A stretch of 64,000 nucleotides of DNA from an uncultured Eubacteriales bacterium (GCA_949288175.1 CASEIV010000002.1:204515-268514); one strand, 5' to 3'. Shown: positions 47,125-55,396, counted from the stretch's first letter. Notes: generated by a model not told the origin, from the letters alone. Numbers and translations: made by a program.

Positions 47125-47272
47125 TTGTATAGGAAAAATCTGCTTTTATCTTGACTCTATATAAGATTTTTCCGTATACAACAAGGTTAAGCTTCTTATA
47201 TTTGTGAAGTACTGCGTAGCAGTCTTCACATCTGTGCGTCGAAATCTTTGATTTCGTTAACGCACGCTTTTC
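47125..47272. repeat. Family III repeat and two more hairpins before copA
   Basis: Hairpin TTGTATAGGAAAAATCT/AGATTTTTCCGTATACAA (47125-47182) followed by ACAACAAGGTTAAGCTTCT; the inner GCTTTTATCTTGA and the core recur reversed at 58321-58390. Two further stems follow, GTGAAG/CTTCAC and GAAATC/GATTTC within GTGCG/CGCAC. The cluster fills the copZ-copA gap. Confidence 0.65.
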
Positions 47273-47482
47273 TTATTTTACAACTTCAAATCCATCATCT
47301 TCTATTGCCTCATAGAAATCCTCTATTTTCGCAATCGTTTCATCATATTCTATATCTGCTAATTTATTTTCTAAACTAACTTCTACTGTATTTACACCTT
47401 CTACATTACTTAAAACTTTTGTTAATCTTTTTGAACACCCTTCACAATGCATTCCTTCAATTTTTATTTCTACTTTTTTCAT
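47273..47482 (-). CDS. copZ: Copper chaperone, HMA domain
   Basis: 69 residues from ATG 47482 (MKKVEIKIEG), which has AAAGG upstream; the longer frame would add a basic non-homologous stretch. The HMA motif GMHCEGCSKR binds Cu(I), and the ferredoxin-like pattern is complete. Delivers copper to CopA and CsoR. Lies between csoR and copA. Confidence 0.9.
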   Translation of the reverse strand: MKKVEIKIEGMHCEGCSKRLTKVLSNVEGVNTVEVSLENKLADIEYDETIAKIEDFYEAIEDDGFEVVK

Positions 47483-47602
47483 ATTTAACACCTTTCCTTT
47501 CTTTTTACATAGACGCTTCTTTCTAAAGTATCTACTTTTTTTCAAAATTATATATTATGTTTTTGTAAAATTGTAAGCCTAACACATTTCATATTTGCTT
47601 CT

Positions 47603-47902
47603 CTATCTCATTTTTTTAAATAAATTCATAATTTCTTCTGTTACTTCTACATTTCCTTCTTTGATTTGTCTTGCTATGCATCTTTCTAAATGTTTTTCTA
47701 AAATGACATTTTCTAGACTTTCTAAAGCTTTGTTTACAGCTAACATTTGTGTCAAAACATCATCACAATATCGATTATCTTCTATCATTTGTTTAATGCC
47801 TCTAATCTGTCCTTCAATAATATTTAATCTTTTGGTTAATTGTTTCTTTTCTTCTTCATCTCTATATGTTTTCTTTTTAGAAGTACAACAATTGTCTTTC
47901 AT
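47603..47902 (-). CDS. csoR: Copper-sensing repressor CsoR
   Basis: 99 residues from ATG 47902, with AGAGG eight bases upstream; an overlapping GTG three codons earlier sits inside that site. DUF156 fold with RLNIIEGQIRGIKQMIE, Cys in RYCDDVL, and His/Cys in LEKHLERC, the Cu(I) ligands of CsoR. Represses its own promoter when copper is low; operator visible at 47929-47945. Confidence 0.93.
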   Translation of the reverse strand: MKDNCCTSKKKTYRDEEEKKQLTKRLNIIEGQIRGIKQMIEDNRYCDDVLTQMLAVNKALESLENVILEKHLERCIARQIKEGNVEVTEEIMNLFKKMR

Positions 47903-47922
47903 TTTTCTCACCTCTCGAAAAA

Positions 47923-47951
47923 ATTATATACCCCCATAGGGTATATGTCAA
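47923..47951 (-). promoter_or_regulatory. csoR-copZA promoter with CsoR operator in the spacer
   Basis: Minus strand: TTGACA, 17-base spacer, TATAAT. The spacer is the near-palindrome TATACCCTATGGGGGTA, a G/C-run inverted repeat as in known CsoR boxes, so bound CsoR would block polymerase directly. Confidence 0.85.
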
Positions 47952-47973
47952 GATGAAATTTTTTACAAAAAAT

Positions 47974-48013
47974 GAACCTAAAATATTAAACATCTGTCTA
48001 ATATTTTAGGTTC
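47974..48013 (-). terminator. Terminator of the DUF308 gene
   Basis: GAACCTAAAATATTA with TAATATTTTAGGTTC followed by ATTTTTTG on the minus strand. Confidence 0.85.
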
Positions 48014-48033
48014 TTACCGCTTATTGTACAAGA

Positions 48034-48570
48034 TTAATTATCTAAATAATCTTGAATTTTTTTCATAAATATTGATCTTGCAACAATATCTAATATAGCA
48101 TAAATAACAATTGCAATACCAACCATTCTAATTGCTAATGTATTACTTACTAATATAACAATTCCTGCAACAATCATTAATAATGCACATACTACTGTTA
48201 TTGTCCAAAGACTTGATTTTACTTCTTTCCATACTAAAGATGTTTGGAAATTTTTAATTCCTGAAACAATAATCCATATCCCTAGTAGTACTCTAAAAAT
48301 TCCTGTAATTACGTCTGAACAATATAGGACTATAACACCTAACACTGCTGCTACTAATGCAAAAGTTAATAAATAGTCTTCTTTATCTTTAGATGTAAAA
48401 TAATCCACCAATTTTAGAAATCCTATTATAAATAATACCATTCCTAAAAGTATTGATATAACAGACACCATTTCAGAAGGTTTTATAATTAATAGCACTC
48501 CTAATATCACAAATAATATAGATATTACGATATCTGTCCAGTTTGTTCTTTTTAAAAATTTTTCAGACAT
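48034..48570 (-). CDS. DUF308 (HdeD-like) membrane protein
   Basis: 178 residues in six membrane segments, with paired GVLLI/GIWIIVSGI-type repeats characteristic of DUF308/HdeD. Found in acid or general stress settings in other bacteria; role here unknown. GGAG before the ATG. Lies upstream of the copper regulon but is separately terminated. Confidence 0.85.
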   Translation of the reverse strand: MSEKFLKRTNWTDIVISILFVILGVLLIIKPSEMVSVISILLGMVLFIIGFLKLVDYFTSKDKEDYLLTFALVAAVLGVIVLYCSDVITGIFRVLLGIWIIVSGIKNFQTSLVWKEVKSSLWTITVVCALLMIVAGIVILVSNTLAIRMVGIAIVIYAILDIVARSIFMKKIQDYLDN

Positions 48571-48694
48571 TTGTATCTCCTCTCTTTCTTTTGTATTTAC
48601 TCGCTCAAATCATATCATAAAAAAAATAAATTGTACATATTTTTAAAAAAATTTGTATTATTTTGTCATTCCTCTTTTTAAAATTTCTATTTGC

Positions 48695-49276
48695 TTAGCT
48701 AATTCTTCTTTTCCGTTCTTCTTTTGATACTTTTTTATGTATCACATCAATAATTTCTGCTCGCAAAATGCAAGTTAATATTCTTAACATATATTCTATA
48801 TCTTCGTCATTTTCAATAGTTAATAGATCTGTATTAATATAACAGTTGTTTCTGTCCATATCTTTTAAATCTGTAAATTTTTTAAATTTTATATTTTTGT
48901 ACACATTTACATTTTCATTTCTTAATTTGTTAATAATATTTTGAAATAATTTTACTTCTGTTTCATGATAACTTTTATCTACGATATAAGAATATAAATC
49001 TAATGTTGTTAAAAATATATCTCCTTCATTTTGTATTAATAATTTTTTGATTTCTTCTTTTTCATCATTTAAAAAATCTTCTATGATATATTTTAAAGCA
49101 TCTTCTTTATCTTCAAAATACTGATAAAAACTTCCTCTTGGTATGTTTGCCTCTTCTATAATATGACTTATAGATGCTTTTTCAAAAGTATGTTTTGTAA
49201 ATTCTTTTTTCAAAGCTTTTTTTATTTTTTCTCTTTTTTCTTCATTTAAATTATAAAACGTAGATTTTGGCATCAT
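48695..49276 (-). CDS. TetR-family regulator with apparent C-terminal frameshift
   Basis: 193 residues as read. N-terminal helix-turn-helix ASISHIIEEANIPRGSFYQYFEDKE is a clear TetR DNA-binding domain. After HKK near 48740, at an AAAAAAG run, the current frame ends RKRRIS, while the +1 frame continues YQKKNGKEELAKQIEILKRG to a stop at 48658, a normal TetR C-terminus. So one base is gained or lost there, by mutation or sequencing error. Target genes unknown; the DUF308 gene is next downstream. Confidence 0.82.
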   Translation of the reverse strand: MMPKSTFYNLNEEKREKIKKALKKEFTKHTFEKASISHIIEEANIPRGSFYQYFEDKEDALKYIIEDFLNDEKEEIKKLLIQNEGDIFLTTLDLYSYIVDKSYHETEVKLFQNIINKLRNENVNVYKNIKFKKFTDLKDMDRNNCYINTDLLTIENDEDIEYMLRILTCILRAEIIDVIHKKVSKEERKRRIS

Positions 49277-49306
49277 ACACCTCCATATACATTGTTGGAT
49301 AACAAA

Positions 49307-49330
49307 AAATAGTACTTCTATAAAGCACTA
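49307..49330 (-). terminator. Terminator of rpmF
   Basis: Minus strand TAGTGCTT with AAGTACTA (one G-T pair) followed by TTTTTTG. Confidence 0.75.
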
Positions 49331-49342
49331 CTTTCCCCTTCA

Positions 49343-49534
49343 TTATGCATCTTTATTTTCTTTTTTAGCAATTACTTCTTTTCCATCATAATATCCGCAG
49401 TTTTTGCATACTCTATGTGGCATTACTGGTTCATGACAATGTGGACAAGTTGTATATGCTGGTTGTTCCTTTTTCCATGTTGATCTTTTAGCATGTGTTC
49501 TTGCTTTAGACCATCTTCTTTTTGGTTGTGCCAT
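49343..49534 (-). CDS. rpmF: Ribosomal protein bL32
   Basis: 63 residues. N-terminal AQPKRRWSKARTHAKRS is the conserved L32 start, and CPHCHEP with CKNCGYYDG forms the four-Cys zinc site. Large-subunit protein. The usual upstream partner (DUF177/yceD) is missing; instead a 47-residue frame precedes it. Confidence 0.95.
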   Translation of the reverse strand: MAQPKRRWSKARTHAKRSTWKKEQPAYTTCPHCHEPVMPHRVCKNCGYYDGKEVIAKKENKDA

Positions 49535-49606
49535 TTCAATCCCTCCTTGCTTAAGATATATGTATATATCTATTGTTTATTTTATCGATATTTTAGTCAC
49601 TATAAA

Positions 49607-49635
49607 ATTATACAAGTATTTTCATTTTTTGTCAA
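49607..49635 (-). promoter_or_regulatory. Promoter of rpmF
   Basis: Minus strand: TTGACA, 17 bases, TATAAT, about 70 bases before the rpmF start. The TTGACA overlaps the stop codon of the small frame at 49632. Confidence 0.88.
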
Positions 49636-49775
49636 CTGTTGCCACAATATTTTTTGTACAATTCTTGTATTTTTTTCTTAGTTAGCACCTTGTCTATCCC
49701 TTCTATACTGACTTGTGTAAAAAAATCTGTTAACAAATGTTTTATTACATTTTTAAATTTTATTTTTCGCTTCAT
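49632..49775 (-). CDS. 47-residue basic hypothetical protein
   Basis: Starts MKRKIKFKNVIKHLLTDFF and ends KKYCGNS; very basic, with an amphipathic helix. AAAGGA lies about 14 bases before the ATG, which is long, and a weak TTAACA/TATATT promoter lies further upstream. Homologues not recognised. It may be a real small gene or a relic. Confidence 0.4.
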   Translation of the reverse strand: MKRKIKFKNVIKHLLTDFFTQVSIEGIDKVLTKKKIQELYKKYCGNS

Positions 49776-49919
49776 TTTTTATATTCAGTCCTTTCTTAGT
49801 AGTAAAATCTGGCTATTTTTCTTTTTGAATATAATAATTGACTTTTCTTTGTTAAGTCTACTATACTTTTTTTCTAAAATCAATAAATTTTATTTCTTTT
49901 TTTGCATATGATATATAGA

Positions 49920-50092
49920 TTGTTACTGCTTATCTGTAAATCTATTGTATTTATTTTTTTACCCCTTGTGTGTCGCAACCTACTAAAAGAAAAAATTTGT
50001 AGGTTGCTCCAATCGCACTCACTTACGTTCGTTTGGTCGCTTACGCGGTGTTTCAAAATAAATACAATAGATTTACAGATAAGCAGTAACAA
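49920..50092. repeat. Hairpin element copy F (family I, subtype of copy C, 38-bp arms)
   Basis: Arms 49920-49957 and 50055-50092 are perfect inverted copies of 38 bp with mismatches on both sides. On the minus strand it carries CCGCGTAAGCGACCAAACGA (50029-50048), GAGTGCGATTGGAG (50007-50020), a short inner stem with ACAAATTTTTTC, and GGTTGCGACACACAAGG, matching copy C block by block. It ends 22 bases before the asnB start. Confidence 0.88.
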
Positions 50093-50113
50093 AAGATTGG
50101 AGGTATAAAATAC

Positions 50114-51964
50114 ATGTGTGGTTTTGCTGGATTTGTAAATATAAAAGAAAAATTAAATGAAAATTCTAAAACAATTTTAGAAAATATGAATGATACATTA
50201 TCGAAAAGAGGGCCTGATGAAGATGGTTACTTTATTTCAGATAATACCTATTTAGCACATAAACGATTAATTGTCATTGACCCTGATGGCGGTAAACAGC
50301 CAATGATAGAACATACATCTTATGGGGATTACATTATTTGCTATAATGGACAAATATATAATACAAAAGAACTTAGAGAAATTTTAATTCAAAACGGTTT
50401 TACCTTTAATGGACATTGTGATACAGAAGTCATTCTAAAAGGGTATATTCATTTTGGAAAAGAGATTGTTCATCACCTAAATGGTATTTTTGCTTTTGCC
50501 ATTTGGAATGCAATAGATAAGGAATTATTTATGGCGAGAGACCATTTTGGTGTAAAACCTTTATTTTATTCTGTATTTCATAATACCTTAGTATTTGGTT
50601 CAGAAATAAAAGCCATATTCCAATATCCTGGAATTGAAAAAATTTTAGATAGTCAAGGAATTTCAGAATTATTAGGTATCGGTCCTAGCCATACACCTGG
50701 TACAACGATTTTTAAGAATATCTATGAATTAAAACCTGCTCATTTTGCTGTATTTAATGAATATGGCTTAAAAATTAAACGTTATTGGAAATTACATTCA
50801 AAAGAACATACTGATAATTTAGCACAAACTTGTCATCATGTTCGTTATTTGTTAAAAGATGCCATCGAACGTCAATTGGTTTCAGATGTTCCTTTATGTA
50901 CGTTCTTATCTGGTGGTCTAGACTCTAGTATCATCACAAAATTTGCTGCTGATTATTTCGAAAAAGAAAAATTACCGCCTTTAGATACCTATTCAATTGA
51001 TTATGTGGATAATGATAAAAATTTTGTTAAAAGTGATTTTCAGCCAAATTCAGATAATTATTATATAGACTTAATGTGTAAAAATCTGCATACCAAACAT
51101 CATAATATTGTAATTGACACCCCAGAACTTGCCTCTTATTTATATGATAGTATGATTGCAAGAGATATGCCTGGTATGGCTGACATTGATTCTTCTTTAT
51201 TGTTGTTCTGCAAACATGTAAAACCAAAGCAAACGGTTGCTCTAACAGGTGAATGTGCTGATGAAATCTTTGGAGGTTACCCATGGTTCTTTAGAGAAGA
51301 TGCTTTAAATAGTGGTACATTTCCATGGTCAATTGCCATTAGTGAAAGGCAAACCTTACTACATCCTGACTTAAGTAAAAAAGTACATTTAAAAGAATAT
51401 ATTGATTATCGTTATAACGAAAGTTTAGAAGAGGTTGAAATATTAGATACAGATTCTAAGGAAACTGCTGAAAAACGAAAAATTTCTTATCTAACTTTAA
51501 ATTGGTTTATGCAAACATTGCTCGACCGTTCTGATAGAATGGCTATGTATAATGGATTTGAGCTTCGTGTTCCATTTTGTGATTACAGATTAGCTCAATA
51601 TGTATGGAATATTCCTTGGGAAATGAAGGCTTTAAATGGTAGAGAAAAAGGATTGCTTCGTTATATTTGTAAAGACTTTTTGCCTGCTGAAATTGTAGAT
51701 AGAAAGAAATCACCATATCCTAAGACACATAATCCTACGTATTTAGCAAAAGTAAAAGATATGCTAACAAATATTATGCAAAATCCAAATGCACCGATTA
51801 ATGATTTGTTAAATAGAGATTATATTTTAGAGATTTTAAATACAAATGGTTCTAGTTTTACCAGACCTTGGTTTGGGCAATTGATGACTGGTCCACAACT
51901 TATGGCATACCTTTGTCAAGTAAATATGTGGCTTGAGAAGTATCAGCCTAGGATTGAAATATAG
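50114..51964 (+). CDS. asnB: Asparagine synthetase (glutamine-hydrolysing)
   Basis: 616 residues. Cys2 (MCGFAGF) is the glutaminase nucleophile; NGQIYN and HCDTE follow in the class II amidotransferase domain. The synthetase PP-loop SGGLDSS is near residue 271, with GECADEIFGGYPW further on. Makes Asn from Asp, Gln and ATP. GGAGG ten bases upstream; hairpin copy F lies in its leader or promoter region. Two decayed copies of its 3' end lie downstream at 53664 and 55339. Confidence 0.95.
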   Translation: MCGFAGFVNIKEKLNENSKTILENMNDTLSKRGPDEDGYFISDNTYLAHKRLIVIDPDGGKQPMIEHTSYGDYIICYNGQIYNTKELREILIQNGFTFNGHCDTEVILKGYIHFGKEIVHHLNGIFAFAIWNAIDKELFMARDHFGVKPLFYSVFHNTLVFGSEIKAIFQYPGIEKILDSQGISELLGIGPSHTPGTTIFKNIYELKPAHFAVFNEYGLKIKRYWKLHSKEHTDNLAQTCHHVRYLLKDAIERQLVSDVPLCTFLSGGLDSSIITKFAADYFEKEKLPPLDTYSIDYVDNDKNFVKSDFQPNSDNYYIDLMCKNLHTKHHNIVIDTPELASYLYDSMIARDMPGMADIDSSLLLFCKHVKPKQTVALTGECADEIFGGYPWFFREDALNSGTFPWSIAISERQTLLHPDLSKKVHLKEYIDYRYNESLEEVEILDTDSKETAEKRKISYLTLNWFMQTLLDRSDRMAMYNGFELRVPFCDYRLAQYVWNIPWEMKALNGREKGLLRYICKDFLPAEIVDRKKSPYPKTHNPTYLAKVKDMLTNIMQNPNAPINDLLNRDYILEILNTNGSSFTRPWFGQLMTGPQLMAYLCQVNMWLEKYQPRIEI

Positions 51965-51977
51965 AATTTTAATTTTG

Positions 51978-52016
51978 AGAAAACTTGAATTTATAAATAA
52001 TAAGTTCAAGTTTTCT
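51978..52016. terminator. Bidirectional terminator after asnB
   Basis: AGAAAACTTGAA with TTCAAGTTTTCT, between the convergent asnB and HD-domain genes. Confidence 0.8.
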
Positions 52017-52037
52017 ACTGTTCATTTTTTAGCAAAT

Positions 52038-52598
52038 TTATAATACACTCATCGCATTATCATATTTGTCTTTATAAAATTCTTTACTTGAGTCTGATAG
52101 TTTATTATAACTTCTTTTTAATTTTTCTACTACAAAGTTTCTTCCCTCATCTATATTCATATGTTTATTGACATATGCTAGATACATTAAGCTTGGTATA
52201 CTATCAAAATGAGATATTGCATCCGCATCAGCTACACACTTTTCTTCTATGCTTAATTTCGCATTATTTATACTTCCTCTGTGATTTAATATACATTCTT
52301 TAACTTTATTTATCTTTTTCTCTTCATAATTAAACTGTTTTAAAATATTTTCAGCAATATTGGCTCCGTGTATATGGTGTAACTCATATAAACTATAGTC
52401 TGTTATGGATGCAATATCATGTAACCATGCTGAAATAATTACGATTTCTTCATCCGCTTCAAATTTCTTTGCTAATATTTCAGCATTTTTTACAACAGCT
52501 TCTATGTGATAATAAGCTCCTATTCCAAATTTATTAGAAGGCTTATTTGCTCTTTCATATATTTCTTTTTTTAAATAATTGATAATATCTGTTCTCAT
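52038..52598 (-). CDS. HD-domain phosphohydrolase
   Basis: 186 residues. His in AYYHIEAV, WLHDIAS (HD pair), ELHHIHGA, LNHRGS and ADADAISHF make a full HD metal site as in small YedJ/PA-type HD hydrolases. Acts probably on a nucleotide or phosphate ester. Follows dinD by 25 bp, so the two form an operon. Confidence 0.85.
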   Translation of the reverse strand: MRTDIINYLKKEIYERANKPSNKFGIGAYYHIEAVVKNAEILAKKFEADEEIVIISAWLHDIASITDYSLYELHHIHGANIAENILKQFNYEEKKINKVKECILNHRGSINNAKLSIEEKCVADADAISHFDSIPSLMYLAYVNKHMNIDEGRNFVVEKLKRSYNKLSDSSKEFYKDKYDNAMSVL

Positions 52599-52623
52599 TT
52601 AAATTTCTCCTTGATATATTTTT

Positions 52624-53481
52624 CTATTTATCTTTTGGCAATTTGTTGTTATTTGCTATCTTTTTATCCTCTGATTTTACTCTTTTCTCTAATTTCTTTA
52701 AATCTTCTGCTGGTTTTAAATTTTCAGGTTTTATACCTCTTTTATTCAACATATTTCTTACACTCAAATTATTATCCACATGCTCATCAGTTATACTTTC
52801 TTCTCCATACATATCTTTTTCAGTCACATTGTAATTTGTCATTTCTGTTGCTAGATTTTTTGCTGCAATTGTTAATGTTGGTAAAAAATCTGCAAGAGGT
52901 CTATTTTCTTTTACTCCGTATTTTGCTTTCATCTGCATTGTATTTAATCCACCAAATAACGCCGAATCTCCTTTCGAACGAATTCTTGCAAATCCTAAAT
53001 CATCCACTCCTCTTTCATAAATATTTTTAGATAACTGCTTTTCGGATTCTTTTAGTTTTTCTCTTGCTTCTAATCGATTCATTAGTCTTATCCTGTCCTC
53101 AATTATTTCTTGTTTTCTAGTTTGTACTGCAAAATATGTTTGAGCAAATGCGATTTCTTCTTTTTTAGAATCTCCATTTTGAGCGATTAAATAACAAGCA
53201 TATCTTGTTAGCATATAGTCTTGTAAATTTCTTCTTGCACCTGATCCTATTTGTACCATTTTCGTGACCTCACGAAAATGGTTATCAACTTCTATACCAG
53301 CATTTTCACAAGATTGTATTGCTTTTTTTATTGTTTCAATAAAATTTTCCCATCTTTTGTAACCCAATTGAATCTGTAAATCTCTTGCATACCAAAATTC
53401 TATTTTGTCCTTTTCTTCTGTGTTAATAATAGAATCAAACTTTTCTTTCAATTCTATTAGTTTTGATTTTTCAAATTCCAT
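52624..53481 (-). CDS. dinD: DNA damage-inducible protein D
   Basis: 285 residues from ATG 53481 (MEFEKSKL), behind AAGGAAAG; a GTG start three codons earlier is possible. WYARDLQIQLGYKRWENF, the HFREVTKMV/GSGARR segment and the YMLTRYACYLIAQNGD helix belong to the DinD/Bro-N-like family; the tail includes LFGGLNTMQMKAKYG. In E. coli DinD is SOS-induced and inhibits RecA activity. I see no convincing LexA box upstream. Confidence 0.88.
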   Translation of the reverse strand: MEFEKSKLIELKEKFDSIINTEEKDKIEFWYARDLQIQLGYKRWENFIETIKKAIQSCENAGIEVDNHFREVTKMVQIGSGARRNLQDYMLTRYACYLIAQNGDSKKEEIAFAQTYFAVQTRKQEIIEDRIRLMNRLEAREKLKESEKQLSKNIYERGVDDLGFARIRSKGDSALFGGLNTMQMKAKYGVKENRPLADFLPTLTIAAKNLATEMTNYNVTEKDMYGEESITDEHVDNNLSVRNMLNKRGIKPENLKPAEDLKKLEKRVKSEDKKIANNNKLPKDK

Positions 53482-53663
53482 AACTATCACTTTCCTTGTA
53501 ATATTTACTTATAATAACATATTCGTATTTTTTATTGCTTTTTAGTATATTGTTACAATATTTATGATATTATTGTATGATTTATTCTAAAACATTTGTT
53601 TGTATTTGTCAAGCATTTTTTCTTTTATTTATTTTTATCTAAATCATTTAATTTCATAAGAAG

Positions 53664-53720
53664 TATCTTTGCCAAGTCAATATGTGGCTTGAGAGGTATG
53701 AGCCTAAAATTGAGTTATAA
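53664..53720 (+). pseudogene. Decayed 3' end of a second asnB copy
   Basis: Encodes LCQVNMWLERYEPKIEL and a stop, nearly the same as the end of the intact asnB (LCQVNMWLEKYQPRIEI). Nothing of the rest of the gene is present. Confidence 0.8.
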
Positions 53721-53727
53721 AATAGTT

Positions 53728-53750
53728 TAGAGGTCGCAATGCGACCTCTA
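53728..53750. terminator. AGAGGTCGC hairpin terminator
   Basis: TAGAGGTCGC with GCGACCTCTA; follows the asnB tail and serves the convergent ATPase gene. A sister hairpin lies at 55397. Confidence 0.75.
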
Positions 53751-53757
53751 GTTTAAT

Positions 53758-55071
53758 CTATATAAACATAATCATAAATAATGGATAATGTTCTATATTC
53801 TCTTCATCTTTATAAATATTACAATCATTTTCAAATTTCATATATCTTGTTACAGTTTTATAATTTTGTATAATTGATTTCAAAGATTTCGCTTGCTTAT
53901 TTTTTCCTAACTTAACCTCAATTGCTGTAACTTTTCCATCTATATTTAATACAAAATCAATTTCTAAAGTACTTTTTCTTTCAAAATACATTAATTTACT
54001 ATGCCTAGTAGCTATTTCTTCAGCACATACATTTTCTAATAGTGCTCCTTGATTAATATACAAATCATCATCTAGAATTGCTTTTTGTGTACCTTCTTCT
54101 AGCATAGACACTAATAATCCCGTATCTCTCATATATATTTTAAAACAATTTAATCGTATATTTGATATTAAAGGCAATGCTGGTTCAGATAAATTATAGC
54201 AAAAATTAATAATTCCTGCATCTTTTAACCATTCTATTGATGATGCATACTTTCTTTCTCCAACATTTTCTTCATCTTCTTTTATTTCTGAAAATAAAAA
54301 TTTCTTGTTTTTCTTTGATAATTGTATTGGTATGCTATTAAATGTATTTATAATTTTTTGTTTGTTACTAGTTTCAGCAAATTTTACAACATCTAATAAA
54401 TAATTTTCTACAATGGCTTTTTGAAGAATTAATACTTTTGACAAACTACTTGTTTTTACATATTCGTTTACTACATTAGGCATTCCTCCAACTAGCATAT
54501 ACATTTTAAATTGTTCTGCTAGTTGTTTCATTACATATTCATCCATTGGTTTGATATTTTCAAAACAATCCTTTGCATAATTTACAGTTTCTTTTTTTAT
54601 ACCTATTCCCCATAAAAATTCTTCGAAATCCAATGGATATAAATCTATAACTCTTTCATAACCTACTGGATATGATGTTACTTCTTTATAGTATAAACCT
54701 AATAATGAGCCAGATGAAATTACATCAATTCTTCCATCTAAAGCAAAACTTTTCAATGCTGTTCTTGCATTTGGACAAGATTGTATCTCATCTAAAAATA
54801 AAATTGTTTTATTTGGTACTATGTTTATATTTGGAAATGTAACTTCAAGTTTCATTATTAATGTTTTTATATCTAGATTTCCATCAAAAATATTTTTATA
54901 TTCTGGAGTTAATTCAAAATTTATATAAATATAATTTTCATAATTTTTCTTTGCAAAGTCATCAATAATAAATGTTTTTCCAACTTGCCTTGCTCCTCTA
55001 ATTAATAGGCATGGTTTCTTTTCTTCCTTTTTCCATTCTTCTAATACACTGGTAATTTTTCTTTCTAACAT
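53758..55071 (-). CDS. AAA_14/DUF4143 ATP-binding protein
   Basis: 437 residues from ATG 55071 (MLERKITS) behind GAGGTGG. Walker A IRGARQVGKTFI near 28-38, Walker B ILFLDEIQSCP near 95, sensor VISSGSLLG, then the C-terminal DUF4143 domain with a restriction-nuclease-like core (TLEIDFVLNIDGKVTAIEVKLG, shortened here to its D and ExK residues). Common accessory genes in Firmicutes and Bacteroidetes, linked by some to toxin or mobile functions; role unproven. A 33-bp repeat array lies upstream. Confidence 0.88.
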   Translation of the reverse strand: MLERKITSVLEEWKKEEKKPCLLIRGARQVGKTFIIDDFAKKNYENYIYINFELTPEYKNIFDGNLDIKTLIMKLEVTFPNINIVPNKTILFLDEIQSCPNARTALKSFALDGRIDVISSGSLLGLYYKEVTSYPVGYERVIDLYPLDFEEFLWGIGIKKETVNYAKDCFENIKPMDEYVMKQLAEQFKMYMLVGGMPNVVNEYVKTSSLSKVLILQKAIVENYLLDVVKFAETSNKQKIINTFNSIPIQLSKKNKKFLFSEIKEDEENVGERKYASSIEWLKDAGIINFCYNLSEPALPLISNIRLNCFKIYMRDTGLLVSMLEEGTQKAILDDDLYINQGALLENVCAEEIATRHSKLMYFERKSTLEIDFVLNIDGKVTAIEVKLGKNKQAKSLKSIIQNYKTVTRYMKFENDCNIYKDEENIEHYPLFMIMFI

Positions 55072-55129
55072 TTTTACCACCTCATAATCATCTTTCCTTT
55101 ATTATATTATACAATTTTTTGTTAATTTA

Positions 55130-55245
55130 TGCAAGTTTTTATGATGACTTTTAGAATGGCTTTGCAAGTTTTTATGAGGACTTTTGTGGTAGTTTTGCAA
55201 GTTTTTATGAGGATTTTTTACATTTAATCACAAGTTTTTTAAATA
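55130..55245. repeat. 33-bp tandem repeat, three clear copies plus one partial
   Basis: GCAAGTTTTTATGAGGACTT recurs at exact 33-bp steps (55131, 55164, 55197, with a partial CAAGTTTTTT at 55231). It lies directly upstream of the DUF4143 gene, where promoter or operator sites would be. Confidence 0.8.
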
Positions 55246-55338
55246 ACTTTTATAGATAATTGCATCTTTATTAATTTCGTACACTACTATTTTTGAGTAA
55301 TTCTTACAGTCTCTAGTAAAATTGATGTGTTTTTATGA

Positions 55339-55375
55339 CAGCTAACGACTGGATTTCAGCTTATGGTATCCTTTA
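55339..55375 (+). pseudogene. Second decayed asnB 3' fragment
   Basis: QLTTGFQLM matches QLMTGPQLM near the C-terminus of asnB; the frame is then broken. Followed, like the fragment at 53664, by an AGAGGTCG hairpin. Confidence 0.6.
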
Positions 55376-55396
55376 AAATATAAGTAAAAATGTTTT

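Noticed and set aside
53491..53660. LexA box upstream of dinD
   Set aside because: AT-rich partial palindromes exist, but none matches CGAACN4GTTCG well enough.
55130..55245. Possible CRISPR array
   Set aside because: Only three to four units, repeat longer than spacer, spacers of about 11-13 bases, and no cas genes; it is a plain tandem repeat.
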